From Virgibacillus proomii (lineage in GTDB: Bacteria > Bacillota > Bacilli > Bacillales > Amphibacillaceae): 64,000 nucleotides of DNA. Both the position numbers and the translations under genes were made by a program. The stretch is taken from contig NZ_JAHLNO010000017.1 in NCBI RefSeq assembly GCF_018916875.1, positions 1 through 64,000 on the forward strand, read 5' to 3'. Positions 17,207 to 26,817 of this stretch are shown piece by piece. Below the pieces are notes generated by a model. It saw nothing but the letters and a program-made list of their open reading frames with translations. It made no database searches and was not told where the DNA came from. The first letter of the stretch is position 1; each line of letters starts with the position of its first letter.

Positions 17207-18361
17207 ATGACTAAGCTATTATATTTTATTATTATTGTTGCTTTTATTGATACTTTTATTCAACTGCCTATCATTACCCCGTATGCAGTTGGTTTGGGTG
17301 CTTCTCATGTATTAACGGGAGCAATTGTGGCTGTTTATTCACTTACCAATATGGTTGGTAATGTTCTTGGCGGGCATTGGATTGATAAATATGGTAGAAA
17401 GCGAATGTTACTTACCGGTATGGTTTCTGTTACCATTATTTTATTGCTCTACCCGCTGGCCCAATCAGGATATCAATTGCTGGCGATTCGATTTTTACAT
17501 GGACTTGCAGGTGGCTTTTTAATTCCAGCGGCATTTGCGTATGTCGGAGATAAGACAAAAGCAGGAGCACAAGGAAAAACAATGGCGTTTACTGGAGCGG
17601 CCATCGGACTAGCTGCCATTATCGGTCCGGCTATAGGCGGAGCTATGGCTGCTCGTTCCAAAATAGAATACGTATTTTTATTTGTTGCCATCTTATTTGT
17701 TATTACATCGTTTTTATTATTTCGATATATTGAGGAGTCTTTCGTCTCGAGTGATAGGGGAAAGGTTCATATGAAACATTTCATCCCCCTATTAAAAAAT
17801 CCAATGTTGTTACAAGCCTCCTTGGCTGCATTTACAATTATGATAAGTAACGGAACGTTGGCATTTGCTCTACCGTTAAAAGTCGAAGCCATCGGGTTAG
17901 ATACTAGTGTGACCGGAGCATTATTAAGTACGTTCGGTATTGTTGCCATCATTATTTTTTTAACTCCGCTGAACAGAATCTATGATTATATGAAACCTTT
18001 AACATTAGTGGGAATCGGAATTTTTCTGATAGGCTGTGCCTTGTTGTTCTTAAGTTATATTACAACTTTTTGGACAGGGATACTGGCAATGATTATTTAT
18101 GGAACTGGTTTTGCTTTTATTTTTCCATCCATGAATCGAATGGTAGCAGAAGGCTCTACGCAAATGGATCGGGGAAAAGCGTATGGAATTTTTTATGCTG
18201 CTTTCTCATTAGGTGTTGTAGCAGGATCATTCATTTCTGGTGCTATTGCTGAACTATTTGGACTTCCTTTTATTTTTATTGCTGTTATTATGTTTATTGC
18301 TTGTACTAGTTTGTTGCTTATTGGTCGAATGCGGCAAAAACGTAGCCAAAAATCAGATTAA
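17207..18361 (+). CDS. MFS transporter
   Basis: This 384-residue, 12-helix major facilitator protein lies in the cytoplasmic membrane and probably exports small molecules or drugs. The loop 2-3 signature GHWIDKYGRKRML is clear, and a motif-C-like segment GAAIGLAAIIGPAIGGAMAA lies in helix 5, typical of drug:H+ antiporters. GAGGAGG at 17195-17201 sets the ATG at 17207. The substrate cannot be read from the sequence. It stands alone and is followed by a short hairpin. Confidence 0.8.
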   Translation: MTKLLYFIIIVAFIDTFIQLPIITPYAVGLGASHVLTGAIVAVYSLTNMVGNVLGGHWIDKYGRKRMLLTGMVSVTIILLLYPLAQSGYQLLAIRFLHGLAGGFLIPAAFAYVGDKTKAGAQGKTMAFTGAAIGLAAIIGPAIGGAMAARSKIEYVFLFVAILFVITSFLLFRYIEESFVSSDRGKVHMKHFIPLLKNPMLLQASLAAFTIMISNGTLAFALPLKVEAIGLDTSVTGALLSTFGIVAIIIFLTPLNRIYDYMKPLTLVGIGIFLIGCALLFLSYITTFWTGILAMIIYGTGFAFIFPSMNRMVAEGSTQMDRGKAYGIFYAAFSLGVVAGSFISGAIAELFGLPFIFIAVIMFIACTSLLLIGRMRQKRSQKSD

Positions 18362-18367
18362 AGAAGA

Positions 18368-18391
18368 CAGGGGAGAGAGATTCTCTCCCTA
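18368..18391 (+). terminator. Putative terminator of the MFS gene
   Basis: GGGAGAGA and TCTCTCCC flank a short loop just after the stop codon. The tail is only weakly T-rich. Confidence 0.5.
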
Positions 18392-18670
18392 CATTTCTTC
18401 TACTGGCAATAGTTCAACATCATAGAATAAATTTTGTAAAAGTGGAATTGGCTTTGATTTCAGAAGCATTAGAAAGACTCATAATAGTATAAAATCAGTA
18501 TAATAGCATAAAGCAAGCTTTGGCAACAATATAGCGTATGAAGTAAAAAGCGTTTTTCTTTTTCAAGGACAAGTAGTAAAATTACTTGATTATACTTCGT
18601 AAATTTCACGGAGTTTCATTTTTAGTCTCTGCTTCACTTCAAGAAAAGTTCCTCTAAATGAAGCTTCCCA

Positions 18671-19444
18671 TTATTGTACGTCGGCAATTTCTTCACTTTT
18701 TATTTGGAAAAGATCCTTTACCGACATGTTATGTGTATTTGCATAATTTCGGACAAGATATTCTCCAACGCAATAGCCAAGCATCTTTGGATAAAACTGT
18801 GAACCGTAAAGTAATTGAACGTATTTTTTATTTCCCGCTTTCAATTGAGCGTTAGGCAATATGAGTTTGTTCCAAAAACGTTTTAATGTTTCATCTGTAT
18901 ATTTTCCTATATAGGTAGCTGTATAGTCTTTCCCTAACTGTTTCCGAACAGCATATTCTGCCATTCCTTCTAAAATGATCGTATCTAATAATGTATATTT
19001 TTCTTCAGGTTTTTGGTATTTATTTAAACGGCAGACATGATTATATTCATGGGTAAGAAGTGCATGTATTTCGCTTTCGGTATTCCCCTCAAAGACAAAA
19101 AGAAAGATTTTATCTTTAAATGTTAATCCCGACTTTCCATTATATTCTTTCATTAGCCTATGGTTAGTATCAGAGGGGAAAATAAAAATTGGTACGTCTG
19201 GCCCACTCCATTCCTTTTTTAATTTCGCGTATTCTAGATCAATTATTTTCCAAATTTGTGCATCTTGCATTTGTTTAATCCGCTTTTTCGATAATGGTTT
19301 TCGATACATTCCATACTTAGTAAGATGAGAATAAATTTCTTCCGCCTCCGCATTTGAGAAATAGGATTCAACTCGTTTGGTTATTTTTATTGGATGATTG
19401 TAATCCTTTAACAACCATTCATCTGTTCGAACTACTCCGCTCAT
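18671..19444 (-). CDS. DUF2268 family putative zinc metalloprotease (YjaZ-like)
   Basis: This 257-residue protein has HEYNHVCRL, a HExxH-like zinc site (HEYNH), and a downstream ILEGMAEYAV segment whose Glu is the likely third ligand. This arrangement is found in DUF2268/YjaZ proteins, which are predicted proteases. There is no signal peptide, so a cytoplasmic location is likely. AAGGAG ahead of an ATG at 19444 (MSGVVRTDEW) is the better start; an upstream ATG at 19519 would add 25 residues without a good site. No partner genes are evident. Confidence 0.75.
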   Translation of the reverse strand: MSGVVRTDEWLLKDYNHPIKITKRVESYFSNAEAEEIYSHLTKYGMYRKPLSKKRIKQMQDAQIWKIIDLEYAKLKKEWSGPDVPIFIFPSDTNHRLMKEYNGKSGLTFKDKIFLFVFEGNTESEIHALLTHEYNHVCRLNKYQKPEEKYTLLDTIILEGMAEYAVRKQLGKDYTATYIGKYTDETLKRFWNKLILPNAQLKAGNKKYVQLLYGSQFYPKMLGYCVGEYLVRNYANTHNMSVKDLFQIKSEEIADVQ

Positions 19445-19611
19445 TTGATCACTCCTTAAACAAGATGAAGTTTTAGATAGCATATGCAAATGGGTGGAAA
19501 AGATTTCATTTGTAGCCAATTCGATGGTTTTAACATAAAGTATTGGAGAAAATTATTTTGATTAACAGGAGCTTCATATAGATAAGTTAAAAATGAGAGT
19601 CAGGTGAAAAA

Positions 19612-20316
19612 ATGAATTATCTGGACAGTTTAGCTAATCTTGGAGTGGGTGGAGCACATCCGGGAGGGTTGCAATTAACAAAGGCCATGTTGAAAAGAGA
19701 ACAAATTGGTCCAGAAACATTTGTACTGGATATTGGTTGCGGAACGGGGCAGACGGCTGCTTTTATAGCAGAAAACTATTCATGTTCGGTCACAGCAGTG
19801 GATAATCATCCATTAATGATAGAAAAAGCTTTGAAAAGATTTAAAGATCGCAACTTACCGGTTACAGCTATATGTTTAGATATAGAGAAATTAAAACTTG
19901 ATCAGCAGTTTGATATGATCGTTGCAGAGTCTGTATTGGCGTTTACCGATATTTCATTATCTTTGGCTTCCGCTATCCAAGTTTTACGACCAAGTGGGCG
20001 GTTGTTGGCAGTAGAAATTGTAGTGGATTCAAGTATGTCTGAAACGGATCGAGCGTTGATTATGTCATTTTATGGCTTCCGTAAGCTATTAACAGAAGCA
20101 GAATGGAAGGACAGATTCTTCCAGGCAGGTTTTAAGCAAATTGAAGTTGATCAGCCAATCATAGATCCTTCGTCAATCAGCTTAGATGATGCGCAAGATT
20201 TTCATTTCTCTAAATCAAAACTGGAAGAGGCATTAAATTTACTACAAGAACATCAAGAGCTAACCCAAGCGTACGAGGATATACTTCACTATCGAATATT
20301 TCGTTGCTCGCGATAA
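19612..20316 (+). CDS. Class I SAM-dependent methyltransferase
   Basis: This 234-residue protein has the SAM-binding motif I VLDIGCGTGQTAAF, an acidic motif II end (TAVDNHP) and the later strand FDMIVAESVLAF. It belongs to the broad methyltransferase-11/25 group. The substrate cannot be told. It is divergent from the DUF2268 gene and is read alone. Confidence 0.8.
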   Translation: MNYLDSLANLGVGGAHPGGLQLTKAMLKREQIGPETFVLDIGCGTGQTAAFIAENYSCSVTAVDNHPLMIEKALKRFKDRNLPVTAICLDIEKLKLDQQFDMIVAESVLAFTDISLSLASAIQVLRPSGRLLAVEIVVDSSMSETDRALIMSFYGFRKLLTEAEWKDRFFQAGFKQIEVDQPIIDPSSISLDDAQDFHFSKSKLEEALNLLQEHQELTQAYEDILHYRIFRCSR

Positions 20317-20609
20317 GAAAGAAATCATATAAAAAGGAGCGAGGAGCAGTTTAATATTTATCGATTAGCGGCGCCTAAGAGTTATTCTGTATTTCGTTTT
20401 GTAAAGTACAGCTTTTGTTGATAGACTATTTAAAGTTAAAGAGTTAACAGCTAGTAATAGAAAGTGCTCAGGGTATGTTTACGATTCCTTGCTAGTTTTC
20501 TGATAAAGAGAAGCCTTCATGGCAAAATTTAAACGATATGTGCAGGAGATGGAAAACTTTTCGCGAATAATAGATTTAGGATTAAGTTAATTTACTATGG
20601 AGGTATGAA

Positions 20610-21053
20610 ATGAACAGACTAAATTTAATTACATTAGGTGTCAATGATATGCAGGAGTCTTTAGCGTTTTATCGAGATGGTTTAGGATTTGAAGTAGTTG
20701 TTTATGGAGAAGAGAATAATCCCAGTGTTATTTTTTTCAATAATGCAGGCACCAAAATTTCCTTATTTCCGATTGATCAGTTATCTAAAGATATCAATGA
20801 AGAAAACCCACCTGCAAAAGCGAATGTCTTTTCAGGAATAACCCTTGCTTATAACGGAAAATCAAAGCAAGAAGTGGATGAGGTATTTGCCAAAGCGGAA
20901 AAAGCAGGTGCCATTATTGTCAAGCACCCAGAGCCAGTGTTTTGGGGAGGCTACAGTGGTTATTTTCGAGACCCTAATGGATTCTATTGGGAAGTTGCAT
21001 ATGGTGAAAACTGGCAATTCGATGAAAACGATATGTTGATCATAACAAAGTAA
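20610..21053 (+). CDS. VOC (glyoxalase/bleomycin-resistance fold) protein
   Basis: This 147-residue protein has the paired beta-alpha-beta-beta-beta units of the vicinal oxygen chelate family: LITLGVNDMQESLAFYRDGLGFEVV at the start and YFRDPNGFYWEVAY at the end. Candidate metal ligands are the terminal Glu of WEVAY and Glu or His residues in each half. TGGAGG precedes the ATG. Function within the family (lyase, isomerase or binding protein) cannot be told. Confidence 0.8.
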   Translation: MNRLNLITLGVNDMQESLAFYRDGLGFEVVVYGEENNPSVIFFNNAGTKISLFPIDQLSKDINEENPPAKANVFSGITLAYNGKSKQEVDEVFAKAEKAGAIIVKHPEPVFWGGYSGYFRDPNGFYWEVAYGENWQFDENDMLIITK

Positions 21054-21434
21054 ATAAAATTTTTAAGGGGAAAAGTGTAAGGACTCGCTTAGCTACGTTA
21101 GAAACGGTTTTTAAGTATAAGTCGGTTATGCCAGTGGGGTAGTGCAGTTTTGCTTACAGGAAACGATGGACAGGTTTACGTGATAACAGCATGTATTGAC
21201 CTCACTTTTAAGGACTGTAAACGTTTTATAGTTGGGACAGCAAATGGTACAATCCTTACAAAAGAGATTCTCTAGCAATAGCTTCTGACTTTAAATACGT
21301 TACCGATTTGAGAAATGTTTATTATTTATTGCTTCAGAAATAAACAGTCATTTATTTATTACTGTCCATTTGTTTCACTGTATAAGAGATAGTAAGATTT
21401 AATGGCTGTTTCTAATGAAAGGCGATGAATAGGA
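21054..21434. other. Gene-poor stretch with a possible coding remnant
   Basis: A short open stretch near 21145-21273 reads AVLLTGNDGQVYVITACIDL and then ends at TAG. It has no start or ribosome binding site, and I cannot assign it. Confidence 0.3.
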
Positions 21435-21621
21435 TTTATCCCGCATGTAAGGTGCCGTAAGACTCCCACTTCAAGACCTGAGTTGATACAAAAGGGTTTA
21501 AGTGGGAGAAAACGGCACCTAAATGCCCGATTCGTTCAAGGTCCTTTAGGTCATACCCTTGTGGTACTAACATTCAGTAGGAGATGGAAGAAAAATCCTA
21601 CTGAATGAAGTTTCACTTTAT
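21435..21621 (+). repeat. Repeat family A, copy 1
   Basis: This 187-bp intergenic element starts TTTATCCCGCATGTAAGGTG and ends TGAATGAAGTTTCACTTTAT. It contains two nested inverted pairs: GGTGCCGT...ACGGCACC with CTCCCACTT...AAGTGGGAG, and CAGTAGGAG...CTCCTACTG. Near-identical copies occur at 38368, 42771 and 45448, and shorter ones elsewhere. Its outward fold suggests a structured RNA or non-autonomous mobile element. Confidence 0.8.
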
Positions 21622-22134
21622 AAATTCGTTTCCTAATGACTGTTTTATCTTGGTAAGCGATGGTAAAGTGTTTGTCTAACAATAAATAAACGCTCTGTTT
21701 CATCGTATTCTTACCTTGTAGTAGGTTTTTTACAAGTTCATCTTCGGTGTTTAATTTTCGCTTTTCTAAGGTGCGATTTCTTAATAGAATTTGTGCAATT
21801 GCCATCGAAGCTCTGTTTATAAGGGATAATAAAAACTCATTATTTATTGGTAATGTTATTTATAAACATAAATACCTCATGTGTTTCCGAAAACAATAAT
21901 TGGCAAGATGCATACGGCCATTTTAAAATTTTGGAAATGGAATGATGGGTTAATTCATTTAAAAACAAATATAGGAATGTGCATGTAACTCTTTCATTTT
22001 AGGCGGATAATAATATACCGTTGTTTGTTCGAATATACATAAAACTTTTTGTCTTTGATAATTATATAGCTCTTGTGAAATTTTCATAATGTAATTAGGG
22101 GCTAGTGAAAGTTCATTAAATGCTGTGTTAGATT

Positions 22135-22560
22135 AATTGATGAAGTTTTGATGATATGGGATTTATCAACATGCTATGTAAAGCTTGTATAATATCTACA
22201 AAATTATCAATTTCCCAAAGATAATAATTGGAAAAGCATGCTTATCAGTAAATTGTTTCACTTTAGGCGAATTTGTTTCAAAATATTCTCCTCTCTCAAT
22301 GCAAATCCCTGCCTCATCTTTTTCAAGCAGTCGCTCATAGGTAGTATGATTTGGTAAATAAATTACTTCCAGTTGTAAAAATTAGTTCATTACTATTTAA
22401 TAGAGAATCAACATTATTAACTTCTAGAATTTGTGTAATTAAATTTGCCTATCTAATCCGATTGGCTCCTGCAAGTAATTTAGTTTTTTAAAGTTTTTCG
22501 TGACAATACATCTTTACCATCAACAGATACAATTAATGTAGTGCCATCAATTTATTCACA
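22135..22560 (-). pseudogene. Decayed PucR-type regulator, N-terminal domain
   Basis: Read leftward, the fragments are KLLAGANRIR(stop)ANLITQILEVN continuing NSNELIFTTGSNLF, then in another frame YERLLEKDEAGICIERGEYF and DKHAFPIIIFGK, then NFVDIIQALHSMLIN. These match the N-terminal domain of PucR-family activators (LAGxxGLxR, GNELLLTTG, GIxIKxGRY, FPIIELP). There are at least two frameshifts and one in-frame stop, and the rest of the gene is gone. It is divergent from the aminotransferase at 22994, which such regulators often control. Confidence 0.65.
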
Positions 22561-22814
22561 AGAATCCTCCTAAAAGTTAAAGAAGATATTAAAAGATTTA
22601 ACAACCAGTAAAATGAGAATATTTAAAATGATTTGTAGAATATAATTATGATGAAGGATAAAGACAATCCAAATAACCATCGTTTTTAAGACGTTAAAGA
22701 CGTATAAAATTTGGACAATGTTCATCAGAGGTATAAAAATGCTTTAGCTTTTACGTATAGCACAGCTAAAAAATAGCTTGGACTAAGTTTTTAATTGTCT
22801 AGGAAACAATATCT

Positions 22815-22950
22815 GTTTTTACGTGGTGGATAACTTTTTTGAAAAGTAATATCGTCTAGCTGCCGTCCTCAAGCCCTAGCCCTCGAAGGTCGCTTCCCTT
22901 GTGGAGGCAACAGCTTCCTCGTGCTTGGTGAAGGGTCGACCAAGGTGAAT
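22815..22950 (+). repeat. Repeat family C, partial copy
   Basis: The GTGGATAACTTTTTTGAAAA...ATCGTCTAGCT segment matches the start of the family C elements at 32990 and 43128. The rest is diverged. Confidence 0.5.
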
Positions 22951-22993
22951 ATGCTTTTATTCTTCAACAAATAACATGAAAAGGAGAGATAAA

Positions 22994-24361
22994 TTGAACC
23001 GAGTGGACAAAGAAACAAAAGGATTGCTTCGTAAAGATCAAGAAAATGTTTGGCATCACATTTCTAAATTTAGTGCTCATAATCAGCCATTAATTGCTGA
23101 AGAAGCAAATGGGGTATGGATTACGGGACATGACGGAAAGCGATATTTAGATGGAATGTCAGGGCTATGGTGTGTGAATGTGGGCTATGGACGTGAGGTA
23201 CTGGCAAAAGCAGCCTACGATCAAATCAAAAAGATGGCTTATATGTCTATGACACAAAGTCATCCTCCGGCGATTGAGTTAGCGGTAGAACTAAATCATT
23301 TACTGGATGATGAGTATGTATTTTTTTATTCGAATAGCGGATCGGACGCGAATGAAACAGCATTTAAAATTGCTCGTCAGTATCACCAGCAAAATGGAGA
23401 TCCATCTAGATACAAAATAATTTCCCGTTATCGAGCATATCATGGCAGTTCCATGGGGGCACTATCTGCTACTGGTCAAGCACTTCGGAAATATAAGTAT
23501 GAACCGCTAAGTACAGGGTTTTTACATGTTGCACCACCAGATAATTATAGAAAGCCTGCCAGTTTAAGCGAAGAGCAATACAATTTACAAAAGGCTCAGG
23601 AAATGGAAGAAGTAATTATTTGGGAACAAAAAGAAACCATTGCAGCTGTGATTATGGAGCCATTAATAACTGGAGGAGGAGTGTTAATTCCACACCCTGT
23701 CTATGTTAAGGAAGTAGAAAAGATATGTAAGCGTCATGGTGTATTACTAATCATAGATGAAGTGATTTGCGGTTTTGCGAGAACTGGTAAGATGTTTGGA
23801 CACATGCATTTTGGAATTAAACCAGACATGATTACAATGGCAAAAGGAATTACAAGCGGGTACTTACCATTATCTGTTACGGCTGTAAGAAAAGATATCT
23901 ATGAGGTATTTAAACAACAACAAGCGAGTTCTCATTTTCGCCATGTGAATACATTTGGAGGAAACCCGGCAGCATGTGCAGTTGCGCTAAAAAACATGGA
24001 GATTATCGCGGAAGAAAACTTATCCGATCGCGCAGCTTTATATGGCGAAAAACTGCTAAAGGAGTTACAAGTACTGTATGATCATCCATATGTTGGTGAT
24101 ATACGAGGATTGGGTTTATTAGCAGGTATTGAATTAGTTGAAGATAAAGAAACGAAACAGCCTATAAGTCCCGATATGATTGGGAAAATAATGAGTGATT
24201 GTAAAGAAAAAGGATTAATTATTGGAAGGAACGGGGATACGGTTGCCGGTTATAATAATATTCTTACGTTATGTCCGCCTTTATCCATAAGCGATGAAGA
24301 AATAGCATTTATCATTACTATATTGAAACAAGTGTTTCATAAGCATAAAAAAACGAATTAG
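22994..24361 (+). CDS. Class III omega-amino acid aminotransferase
   Basis: This 455-residue PLP enzyme moves an amino group from an omega-amino acid to pyruvate or 2-oxoglutarate. It shows SGLWCVNVGYGR near the N-terminus, the PLP phosphate-binding NSGSDANETAFK, the IIDEVICGFARTG aspartate strand and the Schiff-base lysine in MAKGITSGYLP. It resembles YhxA and taurine- or beta-alanine-pyruvate aminotransferases. The true start is probably the TTG at 22994, 7 bases after AAGGAG (22981-22986); the ATG at 22976 overlaps that site. A broken PucR-type regulator lies divergently upstream, so control may have been lost. Confidence 0.82.
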   Translation: MNRVDKETKGLLRKDQENVWHHISKFSAHNQPLIAEEANGVWITGHDGKRYLDGMSGLWCVNVGYGREVLAKAAYDQIKKMAYMSMTQSHPPAIELAVELNHLLDDEYVFFYSNSGSDANETAFKIARQYHQQNGDPSRYKIISRYRAYHGSSMGALSATGQALRKYKYEPLSTGFLHVAPPDNYRKPASLSEEQYNLQKAQEMEEVIIWEQKETIAAVIMEPLITGGGVLIPHPVYVKEVEKICKRHGVLLIIDEVICGFARTGKMFGHMHFGIKPDMITMAKGITSGYLPLSVTAVRKDIYEVFKQQQASSHFRHVNTFGGNPAACAVALKNMEIIAEENLSDRAALYGEKLLKELQVLYDHPYVGDIRGLGLLAGIELVEDKETKQPISPDMIGKIMSDCKEKGLIIGRNGDTVAGYNNILTLCPPLSISDEEIAFIITILKQVFHKHKKTN

Positions 24362-24410
24362 TACAGAAGTAGAGGAAGTGTTATTCAGAAAAACAGCTTT
24401 ACACTTAGCA

Positions 24411-24448
24411 GATGAACTCAAATAAAATGGGCTCATCTTTTTTGTTTT
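24411..24448 (+). terminator. Terminator of the aminotransferase gene
   Basis: GATGAACTC and GGCTCATC flank an A-rich loop, and TTTTTTG follows. It lies 50 bp after the stop codon. Confidence 0.6.
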
Positions 24449-24663
24449 TGTCGGTAGTGGCTTTTCTAAACTGTTGTGCATAGGCTATAGAACAGGTTTT
24501 TAAAATATAAGAGGATATTCAAAAAGTGTAGTAATTATGGGGTAGCCGATTTTTGTGTTATATGTTTTGAAGTTTTAGTGTACATTCTACCTGTAAAAAC
24601 GTCTTCACAACTGTCGTTCTGCTTATCCTCTTATCAACACGTAGTATAAAGGAGAAGAAATAT

Positions 24664-25035
24664 ATGTTCAGTTACCCATATCTTATGTATCCCGGGTTGA
24701 TTTATCTGGTCCCTATGTATCGTACTAGACAACAGTTTCCACCTTTTAATACAACACATTTTTTTGCTTCAGCTAATGAAATTAAACAATTAATGAATGA
24801 TGCTCATATTGTTTTAAATAAACTATCCACTTCCAAACAATTTGATAAGCAAGTAATGAATGCAGCGCAAAAGTCAGATGAAAAGGAAGTTAAACGATTA
24901 ATTAAATCTCTAAATATTAAGTCAATCGTAGATGTTAAATTCAATCCCGATTATTTACAGCTAAGATTTAGACAAAAAACAGTAGAGAACGTACCAGCTT
25001 GCTGTTCGTTAACACTGGCATTAAAGTGGAGTTAA
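24664..25035 (+). CDS. Conserved small Bacillaceae protein of unknown function
   Basis: This 123-residue protein starts with a hydrophobic, Tyr/Pro-rich segment (MFSYPYLMYPGLIYLVPMY). An amphipathic helical middle follows (EIKQLMNDAHIVLNKLSTSKQF, VMNAAQKSDEKEVKRLIKSL), and the end is a short beta-rich tail with CC. It recalls small uncharacterised proteins of spore formers, but I cannot name a function. AAAGGAG precedes the ATG. It has no obvious operon partner and is followed by two family B repeats. Confidence 0.6.
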   Translation: MFSYPYLMYPGLIYLVPMYRTRQQFPPFNTTHFFASANEIKQLMNDAHIVLNKLSTSKQFDKQVMNAAQKSDEKEVKRLIKSLNIKSIVDVKFNPDYLQLRFRQKTVENVPACCSLTLALKWS

Positions 25036-25200
25036 AATAGCGTTTATTACAAAGTGAATACTTCCCCCATATATAAGGAACGGAATAGCAAATGTTAGTG
25101 TGTCCGTGCAAAGCGGCACTTAAATAGTTGATTCGTTCAGAAAAGGAAGGTTTTTTACAGCAATAGTATTCACGAAGAAAAAGCCGATTTCTTTTTTTAT

Positions 25201-25290
25201 ACTATAGGAAAGTATAAAACTTTATGGTTTATAGTATAAGAAAAACTACAGCTTTTGCTAAAGACTTGGCAACAAGCCAAGTTTTTCTAA
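25201..25290 (+). repeat. Repeat family B, copy 1
   Basis: A 90-bp element: ACTATAGGAAAGTATAAAAC, then TTTATGGTTTATAGT, and ending in a hairpin with arms ACTTGGC and GCCAAGT and a TTTTTCTAA tail. ACTATA and TATAGT form an outer inverted pair. The 3' hairpin with T-run could terminate transcription. Other copies are at 25470, 34692 (inverted), 38592 and 43147. Confidence 0.8.
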
Positions 25291-25469
25291 TAACCCTTTG
25301 ATCACTCATTTTGGTTGTTTAATACTAATATACGAAGCAATAAAAATTTGCAATTGGAACAGCTGGTTAGACGATAGAATTTGCTTTATACTGTAAATAT
25401 AGTAAAAACCAATGTTAGATATGTTTAGTTAGCAAGATTATTTAGCTAAATATAATCTTCATTTTTTAT

Positions 25470-25560
25470 ACTATAGGAAAGTATAAAACTTTATGGTTTA
25501 TAGTATAAGAAAAACTACAGCTTTTCGCTAAAGACTTGGCGATAAGCCAAGTTTTTCTAA
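25470..25560 (+). repeat. Repeat family B, copy 2
   Basis: This is almost identical to the copy 270 bp upstream, including the ACTTGGCGATAAGCCAAGT hairpin. The two copies bracket AT-rich DNA without a gene. Confidence 0.8.
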
Positions 25561-25593
25561 TATAACATGCACTTGGGGGAGGTAGTTTCATAG

Positions 25594-26775
25594 ATGAAAT
25601 TTTTTCATACTGCCGATTGGCACCTTGGAAAGCTTGTTCAAGGTGTTTACATGACAGAGGATCAGAGACATATTATGCAAGAGTTTGTACAAGCTGTTGA
25701 AGATGAACAGCCAGATGCTGTGATTATTTCAGGAGATCTTTATGATCGAGCGGTTCCGCCAACAGAAGCAGTGCATTTGCTAGATGAAATCTTGGGTAAG
25801 ATCGTACTGCAATTGAATATTCCTGTACTAGCTATAGCAGGTAATCATGATAGTCCCAGCCGGCTGGACTTTGGCAGCAAAATCATGCGTGAAAACGGCT
25901 TGTATATTGTTGGACAGCTGTCTAAACATAATAAGCCTGTTGTTTTACAAGATAAGCATGGTGAAGTTCATTTTCATCTCATCCCTTATTGTGATCCAAC
26001 TGTTGTTCGTAACGTTTTTGGTGATGATCAAATCCGTAATCATAATGATGCAATGGGAAAAATTATTGAACAGATAGAAGCTACAATGGAACCAGATGCA
26101 AGACATGTTTTTGTTGGACATGCGTTTGTTACGCCTTATGGTGAAGAAGAAGCTAATACAAGTGAATCGGAACGTCCACTTGCGATTGGTGGCTCTGAAT
26201 ATGTGGATGCAAGACGGTTTAAAAACTTTCATTACACGGCACTAGGTCATCTCCATCAAGCTCATTATGTAAACGAACCAACCATTCGCTATGCCGGTTC
26301 ACCATTAAAGTATTCTATTTCAGAAGAGTATCATAGGAAAGGATTTTTAATGGTAGAAATGGATGGAGAAGGGAATGTCGAACTTGAAAAAAAATTGCTG
26401 ACACCAAAAAGAGATATACGAACAGTAGAAGGTTCATTAAAAGAACTCCTGCAACAGTCGATTAACGAAGATTATGTGTTTGTAAAATTAACGGATGAAA
26501 CGCCTGTGCTTTCGCCAATGGAAAAAATACGCTCGGTTTATCCTAATGCGATGCATGTAGAACGAAAAATCAACTTTGTAAAATCAGGTAATTCTAATCA
26601 GGTCAAATCGGTTGAACGGACAAAAATGACGGATATTGAACTATTTCAAGCCTTTTACAAAGAAGTAAAAGGGTATGAACCAGATGAAGAAACGATTAAG
26701 ATGTTCCAGGAAGTATTGAATGATCTTTTAACAGATCAAAACGAAACAAAGGATATGGCTCATGTAAACAATTAA
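25594..26775 (+). CDS. sbcD: Exonuclease SbcCD subunit D
   Basis: This 393-residue Mre11-type nuclease pairs with SbcC to cut hairpins and blocked DNA ends. It has the metallophosphoesterase motifs in order: HTADWHLG (I), ISGDLYDR (II), AGNHDSP (III), GHAFVTPYG (IV) and ALGHLHQAH (V). The length is usual for the family. GGGGGAGG lies ahead of the ATG. sbcC follows after 42 bp, so the pair is co-transcribed. Confidence 0.95.
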   Translation: MKFFHTADWHLGKLVQGVYMTEDQRHIMQEFVQAVEDEQPDAVIISGDLYDRAVPPTEAVHLLDEILGKIVLQLNIPVLAIAGNHDSPSRLDFGSKIMRENGLYIVGQLSKHNKPVVLQDKHGEVHFHLIPYCDPTVVRNVFGDDQIRNHNDAMGKIIEQIEATMEPDARHVFVGHAFVTPYGEEEANTSESERPLAIGGSEYVDARRFKNFHYTALGHLHQAHYVNEPTIRYAGSPLKYSISEEYHRKGFLMVEMDGEGNVELEKKLLTPKRDIRTVEGSLKELLQQSINEDYVFVKLTDETPVLSPMEKIRSVYPNAMHVERKINFVKSGNSNQVKSVERTKMTDIELFQAFYKEVKGYEPDEETIKMFQEVLNDLLTDQNETKDMAHVNN

Positions 26776-26817
26776 ATAACGCTGTGAAGTTGATGGAGTT
26801 GGAAAGGGTGAGTGAAG

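Noticed and set aside
21551-21805. Open frame on the minus strand
   Set aside because: It lies largely in a family A repeat and the same frame recurs in the copy at 45492-45743. No ribosome binding site; it is a by-product of the repeat.
25201-25560. Two identical 90-bp repeats as a minimal CRISPR array
   Set aside because: The repeats are too long and lie 270 bp apart, and single copies occur elsewhere in both orientations.
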